The notes under the pieces: generated by a model
Told to the model about the DNA's origin: nothing
Seen by the model: the letters and a program-made list of their open reading frames with translations, nothing else
The model's database searches: none
Position numbers and translations under genes: made by a program
DNA from: Paramagnetospirillum marisnigri
GTDB lineage: Bacteria > Pseudomonadota > Alphaproteobacteria > Rhodospirillales > Magnetospirillaceae
Assembly: GCF_001650715.1 (NCBI RefSeq)
Contig: NZ_LWQT01000041.1
Location: 1 to 64,000, forward strand
Direction: 5' to 3'
DNA length: 64,000 nt
Shown: positions 54,735-63,487 of the stretch, in pieces
How the letters are laid out: every line of letters starts with the position of its first letter
How positions within the stretch are numbered: position 1 is the stretch's first letter

Positions 54735-55218
54735 ATTCAAACTCACCCCCAGCGAGGTGGAGGACCGCATCACCGAGGCAGCTGATGTTCTTGGGCGTTT
54801 GCCCAACACCACCATCCAGGGTTACGTCAACACCTGGCCGCCGATGGTGCGCGAGTACTGGGAATCCTATGGCGTGGCCGAGGTGAAGTTGCGGCGGCCA
54901 CCGCCATCGGCCGCCGCCATCACTCGCATGGACCAGTCACTCGAATGGCTGCGGTGGCTCGACCCAATCGACGCCCAGATCGTCTGGCATCGAGCCAACA
55001 ATGATCGCTGGAAGGCCATCTGCGGAAAAGTCGGCCTGTCCCGAGCCACCGTTCATAGGCACTGGATGTACGCGCTGTGCGTCATCGCCTGGAGGCTGAA
55101 CGGGAACAAGGTGCCTGGGAAACGAGCGCGCGGTCACCTTGTCGAGCGTGTCAACGCTCTGCGGCAGAAAAATGAAAATGAGACATTTCTGGCCAGGACG
55201 GATTCACCGGCCGAGTGA
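54727..55218 (+). CDS. DUF6362 protein
   Basis: 163 residues from the ATG at 54727, preceded by CAGGAGGCGT. Helical; contains LPNTTIQGYVNTWPPMV, WLRWLDPIDAQIVWHRANND, and a C-terminal HTH of the region-4 type (GLSRATVHRHWMYALCVI). DUF6362 proteins are common before the packaging genes. A role in late transcription is possible from the HTH. Confidence 0.82.
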   Translation: MAEFKLTPSEVEDRITEAADVLGRLPNTTIQGYVNTWPPMVREYWESYGVAEVKLRRPPPSAAAITRMDQSLEWLRWLDPIDAQIVWHRANNDRWKAICGKVGLSRATVHRHWMYALCVIAWRLNGNKVPGKRARGHLVERVNALRQKNENETFLARTDSPAE

Positions 55219-55646
55219 TAAATTCTGGGCACGATGACGGAAGTCGCGAGCGGGCGGCGGGGTGGCAGGAATGCCCCCCACCAGCCTCTCGGACGAAGAA
55301 ACGAGAAAGTGAAAAGTGAGACATTTTTGGTCGGGACCTTGGCCATGGCGATGAGCTAGACTCCTTCCTGAGATTGAACGGGTCCTCCCTGGAGCACACG
55401 CTATGCGGGGGGCATCAGCGCCCGATTTCGCTAGCGACAGCCGAAAATTCTGGGTTTCCACTTAGGTTTCCAGTTTCCACCCCACGAGGCGCGCAAGGCC
55501 ATGGCCAGCGCGCCTTTCGCATTTCCGGGGGGCTGGAAACCAGGGTGGAACCCTAGCCGCTGTTAACTACCCAAGTCCAACCCTAACGGGTCGTTTCCAT
55601 GGAAACTGCCCGAACGGGTAGGTTTCCACTCCCAAGAGATCGCCCC
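55219..55646. promoter_or_regulatory. Repeat-rich intergenic region before the methyltransferase
   Basis: Two repeat sets are seen. One: GTGAAAAGTGAGACATTTTTG-like sequence near 55309-55337 duplicates the 3' end of the DUF6362 gene (55172-55199). Two: GTTTCCA or its complement TGGAAAC occurs at about 55453, 55465, 55473, 55534, 55593 and 55621; the 55593-55606 copy is the perfect palindrome GTTTCCATGGAAAC. No gene is supported; the copies look like a protein-binding array controlling the methyltransferase genes. Confidence 0.5.
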
Positions 55647-57200
55647 ATGCAGCTTGCTCATTCCGAGCCGGTCCCGCCGGCCATCGGCGTGATATCGCGC
55701 GCCTTGGCCGCCGAAGGGCTGGTCTATGGCAGCGTGTGCAGTGGGATCGAGGCGGCGACGGTGGCGTGGGAGCCGCTGGGCTGGCGGCCCGCTTTCTTCG
55801 CCGAGATCGAGCCCTTTCCGTCCGCCGTGCTGGCCCACCATTACCCCTATGTTCCCAACCTGGGTGACATGACCGCCATCGACGGTCGGGCATGGCGGGG
55901 CAAGATCGACGTGCTGGTGGGCGGCACGCCCTGCCAGGCGTTCTCGGTGGCGGGCCTGCGCAAGTCGCTCAACGACGCGCGCGGCAACCTTGCCCTTAAA
56001 TTCGTGGACCTCGCCAATGCCATCGACCCAGCCTACACAATTTGGGAAAACGTGCCGGGTGCCTTGTCCACCCGCGATAACGCCTTCGGATGCTTTCTGG
56101 GCGGATTGGCCGGCGAAGATGGTCCGTTGCTCCCGCCAGGGGGCAAATGGACGGACGCTGGTGTTGTCGTTGGACCCACGCGCACAGTCGCGTGGCGGGT
56201 GCTCGACGCCCAATATTTCGGCTTGGCCCAACGCCGCCGCCGTGTGTTCGTTGTGGCAGGTCCTCGAGACCGGGCCGATCCCGTCGCGGTACTTTCTGAG
56301 CGCCAAGGCGTGCGCCGGGATCATCCGCCGAGCCGAGAAGCGGGGCAAGGCATTGCCCCGACAATTAGCGCACGCACTCGCGGCGGTGGCGGGCTCGGCA
56401 CCGATTTTGACATCGACGGGGGACTGATCGCCGAGGCCTTCGGCGGCAACAACACCTCCGGTCCCATCGAGGTGGCCACCGCGCTGAATGCCTGCGCGTC
56501 GGCCAGCGGACGGATGGATTTCGAGAGCGAGACCTTCGTTGCCACCACCTTGCGGGCTCGCGACCTGTCCCGTGGTGTCGATAGCGACTGCACCGACACG
56601 CTGATTGCCCATTCCCTTCGCGGCGAAGGCTTCGACGCCTCGGAAGACGGCACCGGACGCGGCACGCCGCTGGTGCCGGTGACCTTCAATTTGCGCGGCC
56701 GGGACGGCGGGGCGCAGGCCGAGATCGATGCCGACAACCTTGCCAGCCTCCGGGCGGCCAGCGGCGGATCAAGCCGCAGCTACGTGGCCTTCGCCCAGAA
56801 TCAGCGGGACGAGGTTCGCCCTCTGGACGTTGCCGGTGCCCTGGCCGCCGAGCCTGGGACCAAACAGCAGACCTATGTCGCCTTCGATTGTAAGGCTGGC
56901 ACCGGGTTCCAGACGGTCGAGGCCGATGGCGTCACCCCGACCTTGCGGGCGATGAATGCCCTGGGGCGTGACAATGCCGGTGGCCAGTTGGCGGTCCAGC
57001 ACGGCATGGCGGTGCGCCGATTGACGCCCCGCGAATGCGAGCGGCTACAGGGATTTCCCGACGATTACACCCTCATCCCTTGGCGCGGCAAGCCGGCGGA
57101 CAGGTGCCCCGACGGCCCCCGCTATCGGGGCCTGGGGAATTCCATGGCTGTTCCGGTGATGTCCTGGATCGGCAGCCGCATCCAGGCCGCAGGAAAATGA
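55647..57200 (+). CDS. DNA (cytosine-5) methyltransferase
   Basis: 517 residues from the ATG at 55647; an earlier ATG at 55599 falls inside a GTTTCCATGGAAAC palindrome and lacks a good ribosome site. Motifs: GSVCSGIEAAT (I), GGTPCQAFSVAG (IV, catalytic Cys), ENVPGAL (VI), QRRRRVF (VIII), and GLGNSMAVPVM (X). A long poorly conserved stretch of about 240 residues separates VIII and IX, as in many phage enzymes, and may hold the target-recognition region. Likely protects phage DNA from restriction. Confidence 0.93.
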   Translation: MQLAHSEPVPPAIGVISRALAAEGLVYGSVCSGIEAATVAWEPLGWRPAFFAEIEPFPSAVLAHHYPYVPNLGDMTAIDGRAWRGKIDVLVGGTPCQAFSVAGLRKSLNDARGNLALKFVDLANAIDPAYTIWENVPGALSTRDNAFGCFLGGLAGEDGPLLPPGGKWTDAGVVVGPTRTVAWRVLDAQYFGLAQRRRRVFVVAGPRDRADPVAVLSERQGVRRDHPPSREAGQGIAPTISARTRGGGGLGTDFDIDGGLIAEAFGGNNTSGPIEVATALNACASASGRMDFESETFVATTLRARDLSRGVDSDCTDTLIAHSLRGEGFDASEDGTGRGTPLVPVTFNLRGRDGGAQAEIDADNLASLRAASGGSSRSYVAFAQNQRDEVRPLDVAGALAAEPGTKQQTYVAFDCKAGTGFQTVEADGVTPTLRAMNALGRDNAGGQLAVQHGMAVRRLTPRECERLQGFPDDYTLIPWRGKPADRCPDGPRYRGLGNSMAVPVMSWIGSRIQAAGK

Positions 57201-58468
57201 CAATGGCCCATCCGTTTCCCGATACCGTCGAGCATTGGAGCATCGACCGGCTGATCCCCTATGGCCGCAATGCGCGGACCCATTCGGACGGCCAGGTCGC
57301 CCAGATCGCTGCCAGCATGGTGGAGTTCGGCTGGACCAACCCGGTGCTGGCCGACAGCAAGGGCAACGTCATCGCCGGGCATGGCCGACTGGCCGCCGCC
57401 AAATCCCTCGGCCTGGATACGGTGCCGGTGGTGATCCTCGACCATCTGACCGAGGCCCAGCGCCGCGCCTATATTTTGGCTGACAACAAGCTTGCTCTCA
57501 ATGCGGGATGGGATGAAGAAACCCTGGCGGCGGAGCTGCACGCGCTGAACGGCGATGGCTACGATCTCGGCGTCATCGGCTTCTCCGACGAGGAGTTGGA
57601 CGCCCTGATGGCTCCCCTTGATGACGAGGGCGACGGCCAGGGTGATGAAACCGGTGAGGACGAGGTGCCGGAACCGCCCGCCGATCCGGTGACGCGGCCG
57701 GGTGATCTGTGGATCTTGGGCCAACATCGCCTGCTTTGCGGCGACAGCACCATCCTGGCCGATGTGGAGAAGGTGCTGGGTGGCCCCCCCGCTAACATGT
57801 GTTTCACCGACAGCCCGTACAACGTTGATTACGGCGCACCGGGCAAGGGAGGCAAAGGCCGTCGCATCCTCAACGATGCCCTGGGCGGCGGGTTCAAGCA
57901 GTTCCTGTACGACGTCTGCGTTAACATCCTGGCCGTGACCAAGGGTGCGGTCTACATGTGCATGTCGTCGTCGGAGTTGCACACCTTACAAAGCGCCTTC
58001 CTGGAGGCTGGCGGGCACTGGTCGACGTTCATCATCTGGGCCAAGAACACCTTCACCCTGGGGCGCTCGGATTATCAGCGCCAATATGAACCGATCCTGT
58101 ACGGCTGGAAGGAAGGTGGCGGCCATTACTGGTGCGGCGCCCGCGACCAGGGGGACGTCTGGTCGATCAACAAACCGGCCCGGAACGACCTCCATCCGAC
58201 CATGAAGCCGGTGGAACTGGTGGAACGGGCTATCGGTAATTCATCGCGGGAGAACGAGATCATCCTCGATCCGTTCGGCGGTTCCGGCACCACCCTGATC
58301 GCCTGCGAACGCATGGGGCGGCAGGCTCGGCTGCTGGAACTCGACCCCAAATACGTCGATGTCATCGTCCTGCGTTGGCAGGAGCAGACTGGCGAAGCAG
58401 CCATTCTGGATGGTGATGGCCGCTGCTTCGACGACATCGCCGCCGGGAAGGCGGTCAGCGCCGGGTGA
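57197..58468 (+). CDS. ParB-domain fused to adenine/cytosine-N4 methyltransferase
   Basis: 423 residues from the ATG at 57197 (ATGA overlap). N-terminal ParB/Srx-type nuclease domain (WSIDRLIPYGRNARTHS, GNVIAGHGRLAAAKSLG). C-terminal DNA methyltransferase of the beta/DNA_N6_N4 class with SAM motif LDPFGGSGTTLIACERMGR and catalytic motif CFTDSPYNV in place of (D/N)PPY. Such fusions are common in prophages and act as anti-restriction modification enzymes. Confidence 0.9.
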   Translation: MTMAHPFPDTVEHWSIDRLIPYGRNARTHSDGQVAQIAASMVEFGWTNPVLADSKGNVIAGHGRLAAAKSLGLDTVPVVILDHLTEAQRRAYILADNKLALNAGWDEETLAAELHALNGDGYDLGVIGFSDEELDALMAPLDDEGDGQGDETGEDEVPEPPADPVTRPGDLWILGQHRLLCGDSTILADVEKVLGGPPANMCFTDSPYNVDYGAPGKGGKGRRILNDALGGGFKQFLYDVCVNILAVTKGAVYMCMSSSELHTLQSAFLEAGGHWSTFIIWAKNTFTLGRSDYQRQYEPILYGWKEGGGHYWCGARDQGDVWSINKPARNDLHPTMKPVELVERAIGNSSRENEIILDPFGGSGTTLIACERMGRQARLLELDPKYVDVIVLRWQEQTGEAAILDGDGRCFDDIAAGKAVSAG

Positions 58469-58670
58469 TCCGGCGCAGGGAATGCTGGTATTTGGCGTCG
58501 GAAGGTTTCCAGTTAAGCGGCTTGCAGCCGAGTCGTAGATCACGGTTCCAGAATTCCAGGATCTGCTGGTTGGAATAGCCCCGGCCCCGGAAGTACTCGA
58601 AATCGGTCTGCGACCATTGAGGATGGGCCTTCAGGGCCGCGGTGGGGCGGACGGTCAACCGGGCCGCCAT
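58455..58670 (-). CDS. Small phage protein, antisense to its neighbours
   Basis: 71 residues from the ATG at 58670: TVRPTAALKAHPQWSQTDFE then RGRGYSNQQILEFWNRD. Unrecognised; looks DNA-binding by its helix and Arg content. It overlaps the 3' end of the methyltransferase gene by 14 bases (convergent), two bases after the DUF6900 gene. Confidence 0.65.
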   Translation of the reverse strand: MAARLTVRPTAALKAHPQWSQTDFEYFRGRGYSNQQILEFWNRDLRLGCKPLNWKPSDAKYQHSLRRITRR

Positions 58671-58672
58671 GG

Positions 58673-58837
58673 TCACTTCGCCTCCTGGCCAGCGGTAAAT
58701 GCGGCTTCCAGGGCCTTCTTGATCTGCCAAACCGACAACTCGTGGAAGTCGAGGCGGTCGCTGTTGCGGGTGTCCAGGGTTTCCAGGTTCAGGATCTGGG
58801 TGGCGATCTCGGTCAGGGCTTGGTCTCGGGTTTTCAT
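58673..58837 (-). CDS. DUF6900 small protein
   Basis: 54 residues from the ATG at 58837: LTEIATQILNLETLDTRNSD and LDFHELSVWQIKKALEAAF match DUF6900. Commonly found near anti-restriction and methyltransferase genes in phages and plasmids. Forms a two-gene minus-strand unit with the 71-residue gene. Confidence 0.75.
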   Translation of the reverse strand: MKTRDQALTEIATQILNLETLDTRNSDRLDFHELSVWQIKKALEAAFTAGQEAK

Positions 58838-58947
58838 GCTCTTGGCCTTCCGTTGTGGTGGGGCCAGTACCGCTCTATGTCGCCGACAGATCAAGTCGAT
58901 TAAGCGTGCAATTTCAATAAGGTGATCGATTGCATCAATCTCGCCGC

Positions 58948-59139
58948 ATGTCCATGGTTGAGGCCGCCGCCAACGTGGTGATCGGTTACGGCATCGCGGT
59001 CGCCACCCAGGTGCTGGTGTTCCCGATCTTCGGCATTCACATCACCATGGCCGATGATCTGGCGATCGGCTTGGTGTTCGCCGTGGTGTCTTTGGCTCGG
59101 GGCTTCATGCTGAGGCGGGTCTTTGAACGGCTCCGGTGA
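58948..59139 (+). CDS. DUF7220 small membrane protein
   Basis: 63 residues with two hydrophobic helices: ANVVIGYGIAVATQVLVF and DLAIGLVFAVVSLARGF, the pattern of DUF7220. The start at 58948 is preferred to the non-ATG upstream. Inner-membrane location is likely; function unknown. Confidence 0.8.
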   Translation: MSMVEAAANVVIGYGIAVATQVLVFPIFGIHITMADDLAIGLVFAVVSLARGFMLRRVFERLR

Positions 59140-59199
59140 CAAATTGGCGACATGCCCTTAATCTTCTTCCGGGATTCTTGTCCGGGAAGGAAAAACAGC

Positions 59200-59463
59200 A
59201 TGAGCAAGACCGCGATTTCCAAAGCCATTCGCACCGCCACCGGCTGCACCGCCGCCCAGGCCGACGAAGCTGTCGATGCCTTGGTGGCCACCATTCTGGA
59301 TGGCGTGAAGTCCGAAGGCCGCTTCCGGATGATTGGATTTGGGACCTTCTCGAAGTCCGAGCGCCCGGCCCGGCAGGGCCGCAATCCCCAGACCGGCAAG
59401 ACCATTGAGATCGCGGCGTCCTCGACCATCAAGTTCAAAGCGTCGTCGTCGCTGAAGAAGTAG
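59200..59463 (+). CDS. HU-family DNA-binding protein
   Basis: 87 residues from the ATG at 59200 (GGGAAGG upstream). HU fold: SKAIRTATGCTAAQADEAVD, IGFGTFSKSERPARQGRNPQ, TGKTIEIAASSTIKFKAS. The tip region RNPQTGK is intact. Bends or compacts phage DNA. Followed eight bases later by a small gene. Confidence 0.92.
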   Translation: MSKTAISKAIRTATGCTAAQADEAVDALVATILDGVKSEGRFRMIGFGTFSKSERPARQGRNPQTGKTIEIAASSTIKFKASSSLKK

Positions 59464-59471
59464 GCTGAAGA

Positions 59472-59663
59472 ATGGCGGTTGATCCCGAGCAGGTGGCGCG
59501 CAGCGCGGACGATCTGATCGATCACTACGGTCAAACCGCTCTCGAAGTAGCCCGCCAGCAGGCTGAACGTGCGTCGAGGACAGGTGATCATCCTGCCCTC
59601 GATCTCGCCCTGATGGTTTTGACGGAAATCGAGCGCCGTCAGACTGCAGAATCCAATTTGTAA
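59472..59663 (+). CDS. Small hypothetical protein
   Basis: 63 residues, VDPEQVARSADDLIDHYG, ALEVARQQAERASRTGDHPA. A helical protein of a pattern I have seen near phage HU genes; function unknown. Its end overlaps the convergent DUF3489 gene by 25 bases. Confidence 0.7.
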   Translation: MAVDPEQVARSADDLIDHYGQTALEVARQQAERASRTGDHPALDLALMVLTEIERRQTAESNL

Positions 59664-60217
59664 ACCCGGCCCCGGCCTTCGATCTTCTCGCTGGTGACGT
59701 CCAGGCCGAGCTTCTTCTTTAAGGCCCCGGCGATGGCTCCCCTCGCAGTGTGGGCCAACCACCCGAACTCGGCGGTGATTTCGGCGATGCTGCTGCCCTC
59801 GGGCCGCTTCAGCATGGCGATCAGCGCCTCTTGCTTGGTGCCTTCGCGGGGCTTGCGGGCCGGTTTCGCGACGTGGGCGTCCGTGGGCGGGGATTCTGCC
59901 TCGTCGGCCATGTCAGTCGCCGGTTCTTCTTCCGGCGCCGTGTCCGCGCCCGTGTCGGCGACAATGCCCAACGCCGTGTAGGCGGCGGCCGTGGCAACTA
60001 GCGTTAGCGGGGTTCTGTCGTCGTCTTCGCGCCAGACCGGGGCACCGGCTTCAACCGGTATCGCCTCGATCAAGCCCTTCTTGATCATGCTGGTCAGCAC
60101 CATGTCGACTGCGCCGCCCTTCAAGGATGTGGTGATCGGCAGGACCAGCCCGCCCTCGCGGGCGCAGGCAGCGGACAGGATGACGGACTGGGTATCGGAA
60201 AGTTGAATCGTGGTCAT
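59639..60217 (-). CDS. DUF3489 protein
   Basis: 192 residues from the ATG at 60217 (GAGGAACC upstream). C-terminal DUF3489 domain: REGTKQEALIAMLKRPEGSS then WLAHTARGAIAGALKKKLGL, and GRGRVYKL, a winged-helix that should bind DNA. N-terminal MarR-like helix half and an acidic linker (TAPEEEPATDM). A probable regulator of the prophage. Confidence 0.88.
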   Translation of the reverse strand: MTTIQLSDTQSVILSAACAREGGLVLPITTSLKGGAVDMVLTSMIKKGLIEAIPVEAGAPVWREDDDRTPLTLVATAAAYTALGIVADTGADTAPEEEPATDMADEAESPPTDAHVAKPARKPREGTKQEALIAMLKRPEGSSIAEITAEFGWLAHTARGAIAGALKKKLGLDVTSEKIEGRGRVYKLDSAV

Positions 60218-60314
60218 GGTGGTTCCTCTCGGGTGCGGCGCGGTCAATCCGCGCCCTGTACCACCCCGAGCCCAACCGGGCGGACCCGGTCGAGCGATGC
60301 GGGAACCAAGGACG

Positions 60315-60494
60315 TCAGGCGGCCATGTTGGCCAGAAGGCGTCGGGCTTCGTAAATGGCCGTCCACATGGCGCGGTCATCGGCTGGCCCGTCGGTTGTTT
60401 CGATCTCGGTGGCTGCGCGGTCGATGGCCCGCAGCGTTTTCACCATGGCGGCATTATCAGTGCGCAGGCGGTCGAGTTCGGCGGAGTCGGTCAT
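60315..60494 (-). CDS. Small protein, too short for most ORF lists
   Basis: 59 residues: MTDSAELDRLRTDNAAMVKT then LRAIDRAATEIE and MWTAIYEARRLLANMAA. AAGGAGACATAG directly before the ATG is a strong ribosome site. Helical; likely a small prophage protein. It lies between the DUF3489 and 121-residue genes on the same strand. Confidence 0.6.
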   Translation of the reverse strand: MTDSAELDRLRTDNAAMVKTLRAIDRAATEIETTDGPADDRAMWTAIYEARRLLANMAA

Positions 60495-60537
60495 CTATGT
60501 CTCCTTATCTTGACGGTGCTGCCGACGAGGCCCGACG

Positions 60538-60903
60538 TCAGGCTGCCGCGTCGGCCATGACCTCGAAATGGGTGACGAAGCCGGTGAGGTAGGGCAGCCC
60601 GTGCGGGATTCCGGTTTCCCGCGCCGTTCGGCGGCTGATGGTCCAGGCCATCCAGCGGGCCTCCGCCGCATCGATCGCCGCCGCCAGCCCGAGACCGCGA
60701 AACAATCCGTTCGCGACGTCGTCGGCGAAGTGGCGGCCTTGGGTGCTGTCGAGGAAATCGCGTACCGCCGTGTCGGGGCAGCCGGTGACGAGTTGGATCG
60801 CTGGCATCGCCAGTTCCCAGGCTTCGGTCGGGTCGGCGTGGTCGTGGATCGTTCCGAAGAATCCAAAATCAATATTGGCGGTGGGGAGGATGGTGTTGGG
60901 CAT
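60538..60903 (-). CDS. Hypothetical protein of the prophage
   Basis: 121 residues from the ATG at 60903 (GAGGAGACC upstream). Sequence: NTILPTANIDFGFFGTIHDH, VTGCPDTAVRDFLDSTQGR, then helices ending EVMADAAA. Unrecognised; the family seems to be a widespread phage/plasmid protein. No active-site motif seen. Confidence 0.65.
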   Translation of the reverse strand: MPNTILPTANIDFGFFGTIHDHADPTEAWELAMPAIQLVTGCPDTAVRDFLDSTQGRHFADDVANGLFRGLGLAAAIDAAEARWMAWTISRRTARETGIPHGLPYLTGFVTHFEVMADAAA

Positions 60904-61000
60904 GCTGGTCTCCTCTGTTCGTGGAACCATCCATCGCTCTGTCGGCCCGGCACATCAACTGGAATAGCGGATCATTTCCTTTCGTTTTAAGGCTTCGATC

Positions 61001-61552
61001 ATGGGGGTGTCCGTTCGCGAATATGCCCGCAGGCGTGGTGTCAGCCATACCGCCGTGCGCAAGGCGGTTCAGACGGGCCGGATTCCACAGGAGCCCCATG
61101 GCACCATCGACCCGGTAAAGGCCGACGCCGCCTGGGATTCCCAGACCGACCCGGCCCGTAAGGCGGCAGCACCGCCGCCCTCAATGCCATCCCCCACCCC
61201 GAAGCCATCCTCGTCGCCATCACTCCAGCGCGAGACCGTTCCGCCATTGCCCAGCACCTCCGGCGCCACCTTCAACCAAGCCCGCACGGCCCATGAAGTC
61301 GCCAAGGCCCAGAAAGCCCGTATCCAGGTGGACCGCCTCAAGGAAGAGGTGGTCGATCGGGCGCGGGCCACCGCCCTGGTGTTCAAGTTGGCCCGGCAGG
61401 AACGCGATTCCTGGATCACCTGGCCGGCGCGGGTCGCCGGGCAGATGGCCGCGGAGATCGGCATCGACCCGCATGTGATGCAGACCCTGCTGGAAGCCCA
61501 TGTCCACGCCCATCTCGACGAACTCGCCGCCATCGAGCCGAACTTCCGATGA
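61001..61552 (+). CDS. Terminase small subunit
   Basis: 183 residues. HTH at the N-terminus (SVREYARRRGVSHTAVRKAV), Pro-rich linker, then a helical part (NQARTAHEVAKAQKARIQVD; LARQERDSWITWPARVAGQ). Matches Nu1-like small terminases that bind the packaging site. The large subunit follows with overlap. Confidence 0.82.
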   Translation: MGVSVREYARRRGVSHTAVRKAVQTGRIPQEPHGTIDPVKADAAWDSQTDPARKAAAPPPSMPSPTPKPSSSPSLQRETVPPLPSTSGATFNQARTAHEVAKAQKARIQVDRLKEEVVDRARATALVFKLARQERDSWITWPARVAGQMAAEIGIDPHVMQTLLEAHVHAHLDELAAIEPNFR

Positions 61553-63485
61553 CGCGCTTGGGTTCCGTGGGGCCGATGCTGTGCTGCTGGCATGGCAGGA
61601 CGGGATGCGTCCTGATCCCCGCCTGACCGTTTCCCAATGGGCCGATCAGCACCGCATGCTGTCCAGCCGGGCCTCGGCGGAACCGGGCCGGTACCGCACG
61701 GCCCGTACCCCTTACATGCGCGACATCATGGACGCGCTGTCGCCTACCAATCCGGTACAGCGGGTGGTGTTCATGAAGGCGGCCCAGGTGGGGGCGACCG
61801 AAGCCGGGTGCTGCTTCATCGGCTTCGTCATCCACCATGCGCCGGGGCCGATGCTCTGCGTCCAGCCGACGGTGGAGATGGCGAAACGGGCGTCCCGCCA
61901 GCGCATCGACCCGCTGATCGAGGAAAGCCCGGCCATCCGGGAACGGGTCAAACCGGCCCGCTCGCGCGACGCCGGCAATACCATGCTATCGAAGGACTTT
62001 CCCGGCGGCACCCTGGTGCTGACCGGCGCCAATAGCGCGGTGGGCCTTCGCTCCATGCCGGCCCGGTACCTGTTTCTCGACGAGGTCGACGCCTATCCGG
62101 CTTCCGCCGACGACGAAGGCGATCCGGTGGGGTTGGCCGAGGCGCGGTCTCTGACCTTCGCCCATCGCCGAAAGGTGTTCCTGGCCTCGACGCCGACCAT
62201 CCGGGGCATGTCGCGGATCGAGCGGGAATACGAGGCCAGCGACCAGCGCCGGTTCTTCGTGCCGTGCCCCCATTGCGGGACCATGCAGTGGCTGAAATTC
62301 GAGCGGCTGCGCTGGGACAAGGGCCGCCCCGAGACGGTGCGCTATCACTGCGAAGCCTGCGAGCAGGAGATCGCCGAGCACCACAAAGGCGCCATGCTGG
62401 CGGCAGGCGTTTGGCGGGCGACGGCCACGGGCACTGATCCCGGTACCATCGGCTTTCACATCTCGGCGCTGTATTCGCCGCCGGGCTGGCAGTCGTGGCG
62501 GGACATCGTCCGCCTGTGGGAAGCGGCGCAAGGAAATGACGATGCCCTGCGGGTGTTCAAGAACACCGTGCTGGGCGAAACCTGGACCGAATCCGGCGAG
62601 GCCCCAGACTGGCAGCGGCTCTATGACCGCCGCGAAACCTGGGCCAATGGCAGTGTGCCGGAAGGCGGGTTGTTCCTCACCGCCGGGGCCGATGTCCAGA
62701 AGGACCGCGTCGAGATCGATGTCTGGGCCTGGGGCCGCAACCTGGAAAGCTGGCTGGTAGACCACATCGTCATCGACGGCGGTCCCGAGAAGGCCGAGAC
62801 ATGGACGAGCCTGGAACAGGTGTTGGCGAAGACTTGGACCCATGCGAGCAGCGCGGCCCTGAAGATCGCCCGTCTCGCCATCGACTCTGGCTACGAGTCC
62901 TCGGCGGTCTACACCTGGGGCCGCAGGATGGGCGTTGGCCAAGTCTCGCCGATCAAGGGCGTCGAGGGCTTCAACCGCTCCAGCCCGGTGTCGGGGCCGA
63001 CCTTTGTGGACGCTACCGAGGGCGGCAAGAAGGTGCGCCGTGGTGCCCGCCTCTGGACGGTGGCGGTGTCCACCTTCAAGTCGGAGACCTACCGGTACTT
63101 GCGCCTGGAGCGGCCCACCGACGAGGAACTGGCCGAGGGAATCCGTTTCCCGGCCGGAACGGTGCATCTGCCATCGTGGGCAGACTCGGAGTGGTGCAAG
63201 CAGTTCGTCGCCGAGCAGTTGGTGACGGTCAAGAACCGGCGCGGCTTCACCAAACTGGAATGGCAGAAGCTGCGCGAGCGCAACGAGGCGCTGGATTGCC
63301 GGGTTTATGCCCGCGCCGCCGTCTGGATCGTCGGCGCCGACCGCTGGTCAGAGGCCAAATGGCGGGATCTCGAGAAGCAGGTGGCGATGAACGACCGGCT
63401 TCCCGCCAGTGACCCGGAGGCGGGCCAGATCCGCCGCACCGTTCGTCGCCCCCGGCGGATCATCAAGTTCAGCGGAATGCACTGA
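61500..63485 (+). CDS. Terminase large subunit (GpA-like), 5' end uncertain
   Basis: 661 residues from the first ATG in frame (overlap of 53 bases with the small subunit). Motifs: FMKAAQVGATEAGCC (P-loop-like), ALSPTNPVQRV, YLFLDEVDAYPAS (Walker B), a Cys ligand cluster CPHCG...CEACEQEI, and nuclease residues in FLTAGADVQKDRVEID, RLAIDSGYES. It cuts DNA and pumps it into capsids. The true start may be the ATGA at 61549, which opens M-T-R-L-G; it would be in frame only if one G is added near 61560, so a one-base deletion or sequencing slip is suspected. Confidence 0.9.
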   Translation: MSTPISTNSPPSSRTSDDALGFRGADAVLLAWQDGMRPDPRLTVSQWADQHRMLSSRASAEPGRYRTARTPYMRDIMDALSPTNPVQRVVFMKAAQVGATEAGCCFIGFVIHHAPGPMLCVQPTVEMAKRASRQRIDPLIEESPAIRERVKPARSRDAGNTMLSKDFPGGTLVLTGANSAVGLRSMPARYLFLDEVDAYPASADDEGDPVGLAEARSLTFAHRRKVFLASTPTIRGMSRIEREYEASDQRRFFVPCPHCGTMQWLKFERLRWDKGRPETVRYHCEACEQEIAEHHKGAMLAAGVWRATATGTDPGTIGFHISALYSPPGWQSWRDIVRLWEAAQGNDDALRVFKNTVLGETWTESGEAPDWQRLYDRRETWANGSVPEGGLFLTAGADVQKDRVEIDVWAWGRNLESWLVDHIVIDGGPEKAETWTSLEQVLAKTWTHASSAALKIARLAIDSGYESSAVYTWGRRMGVGQVSPIKGVEGFNRSSPVSGPTFVDATEGGKKVRRGARLWTVAVSTFKSETYRYLRLERPTDEELAEGIRFPAGTVHLPSWADSEWCKQFVAEQLVTVKNRRGFTKLEWQKLRERNEALDCRVYARAAVWIVGADRWSEAKWRDLEKQVAMNDRLPASDPEAGQIRRTVRRPRRIIKFSGMH

Positions 63486-63487
63486 TC

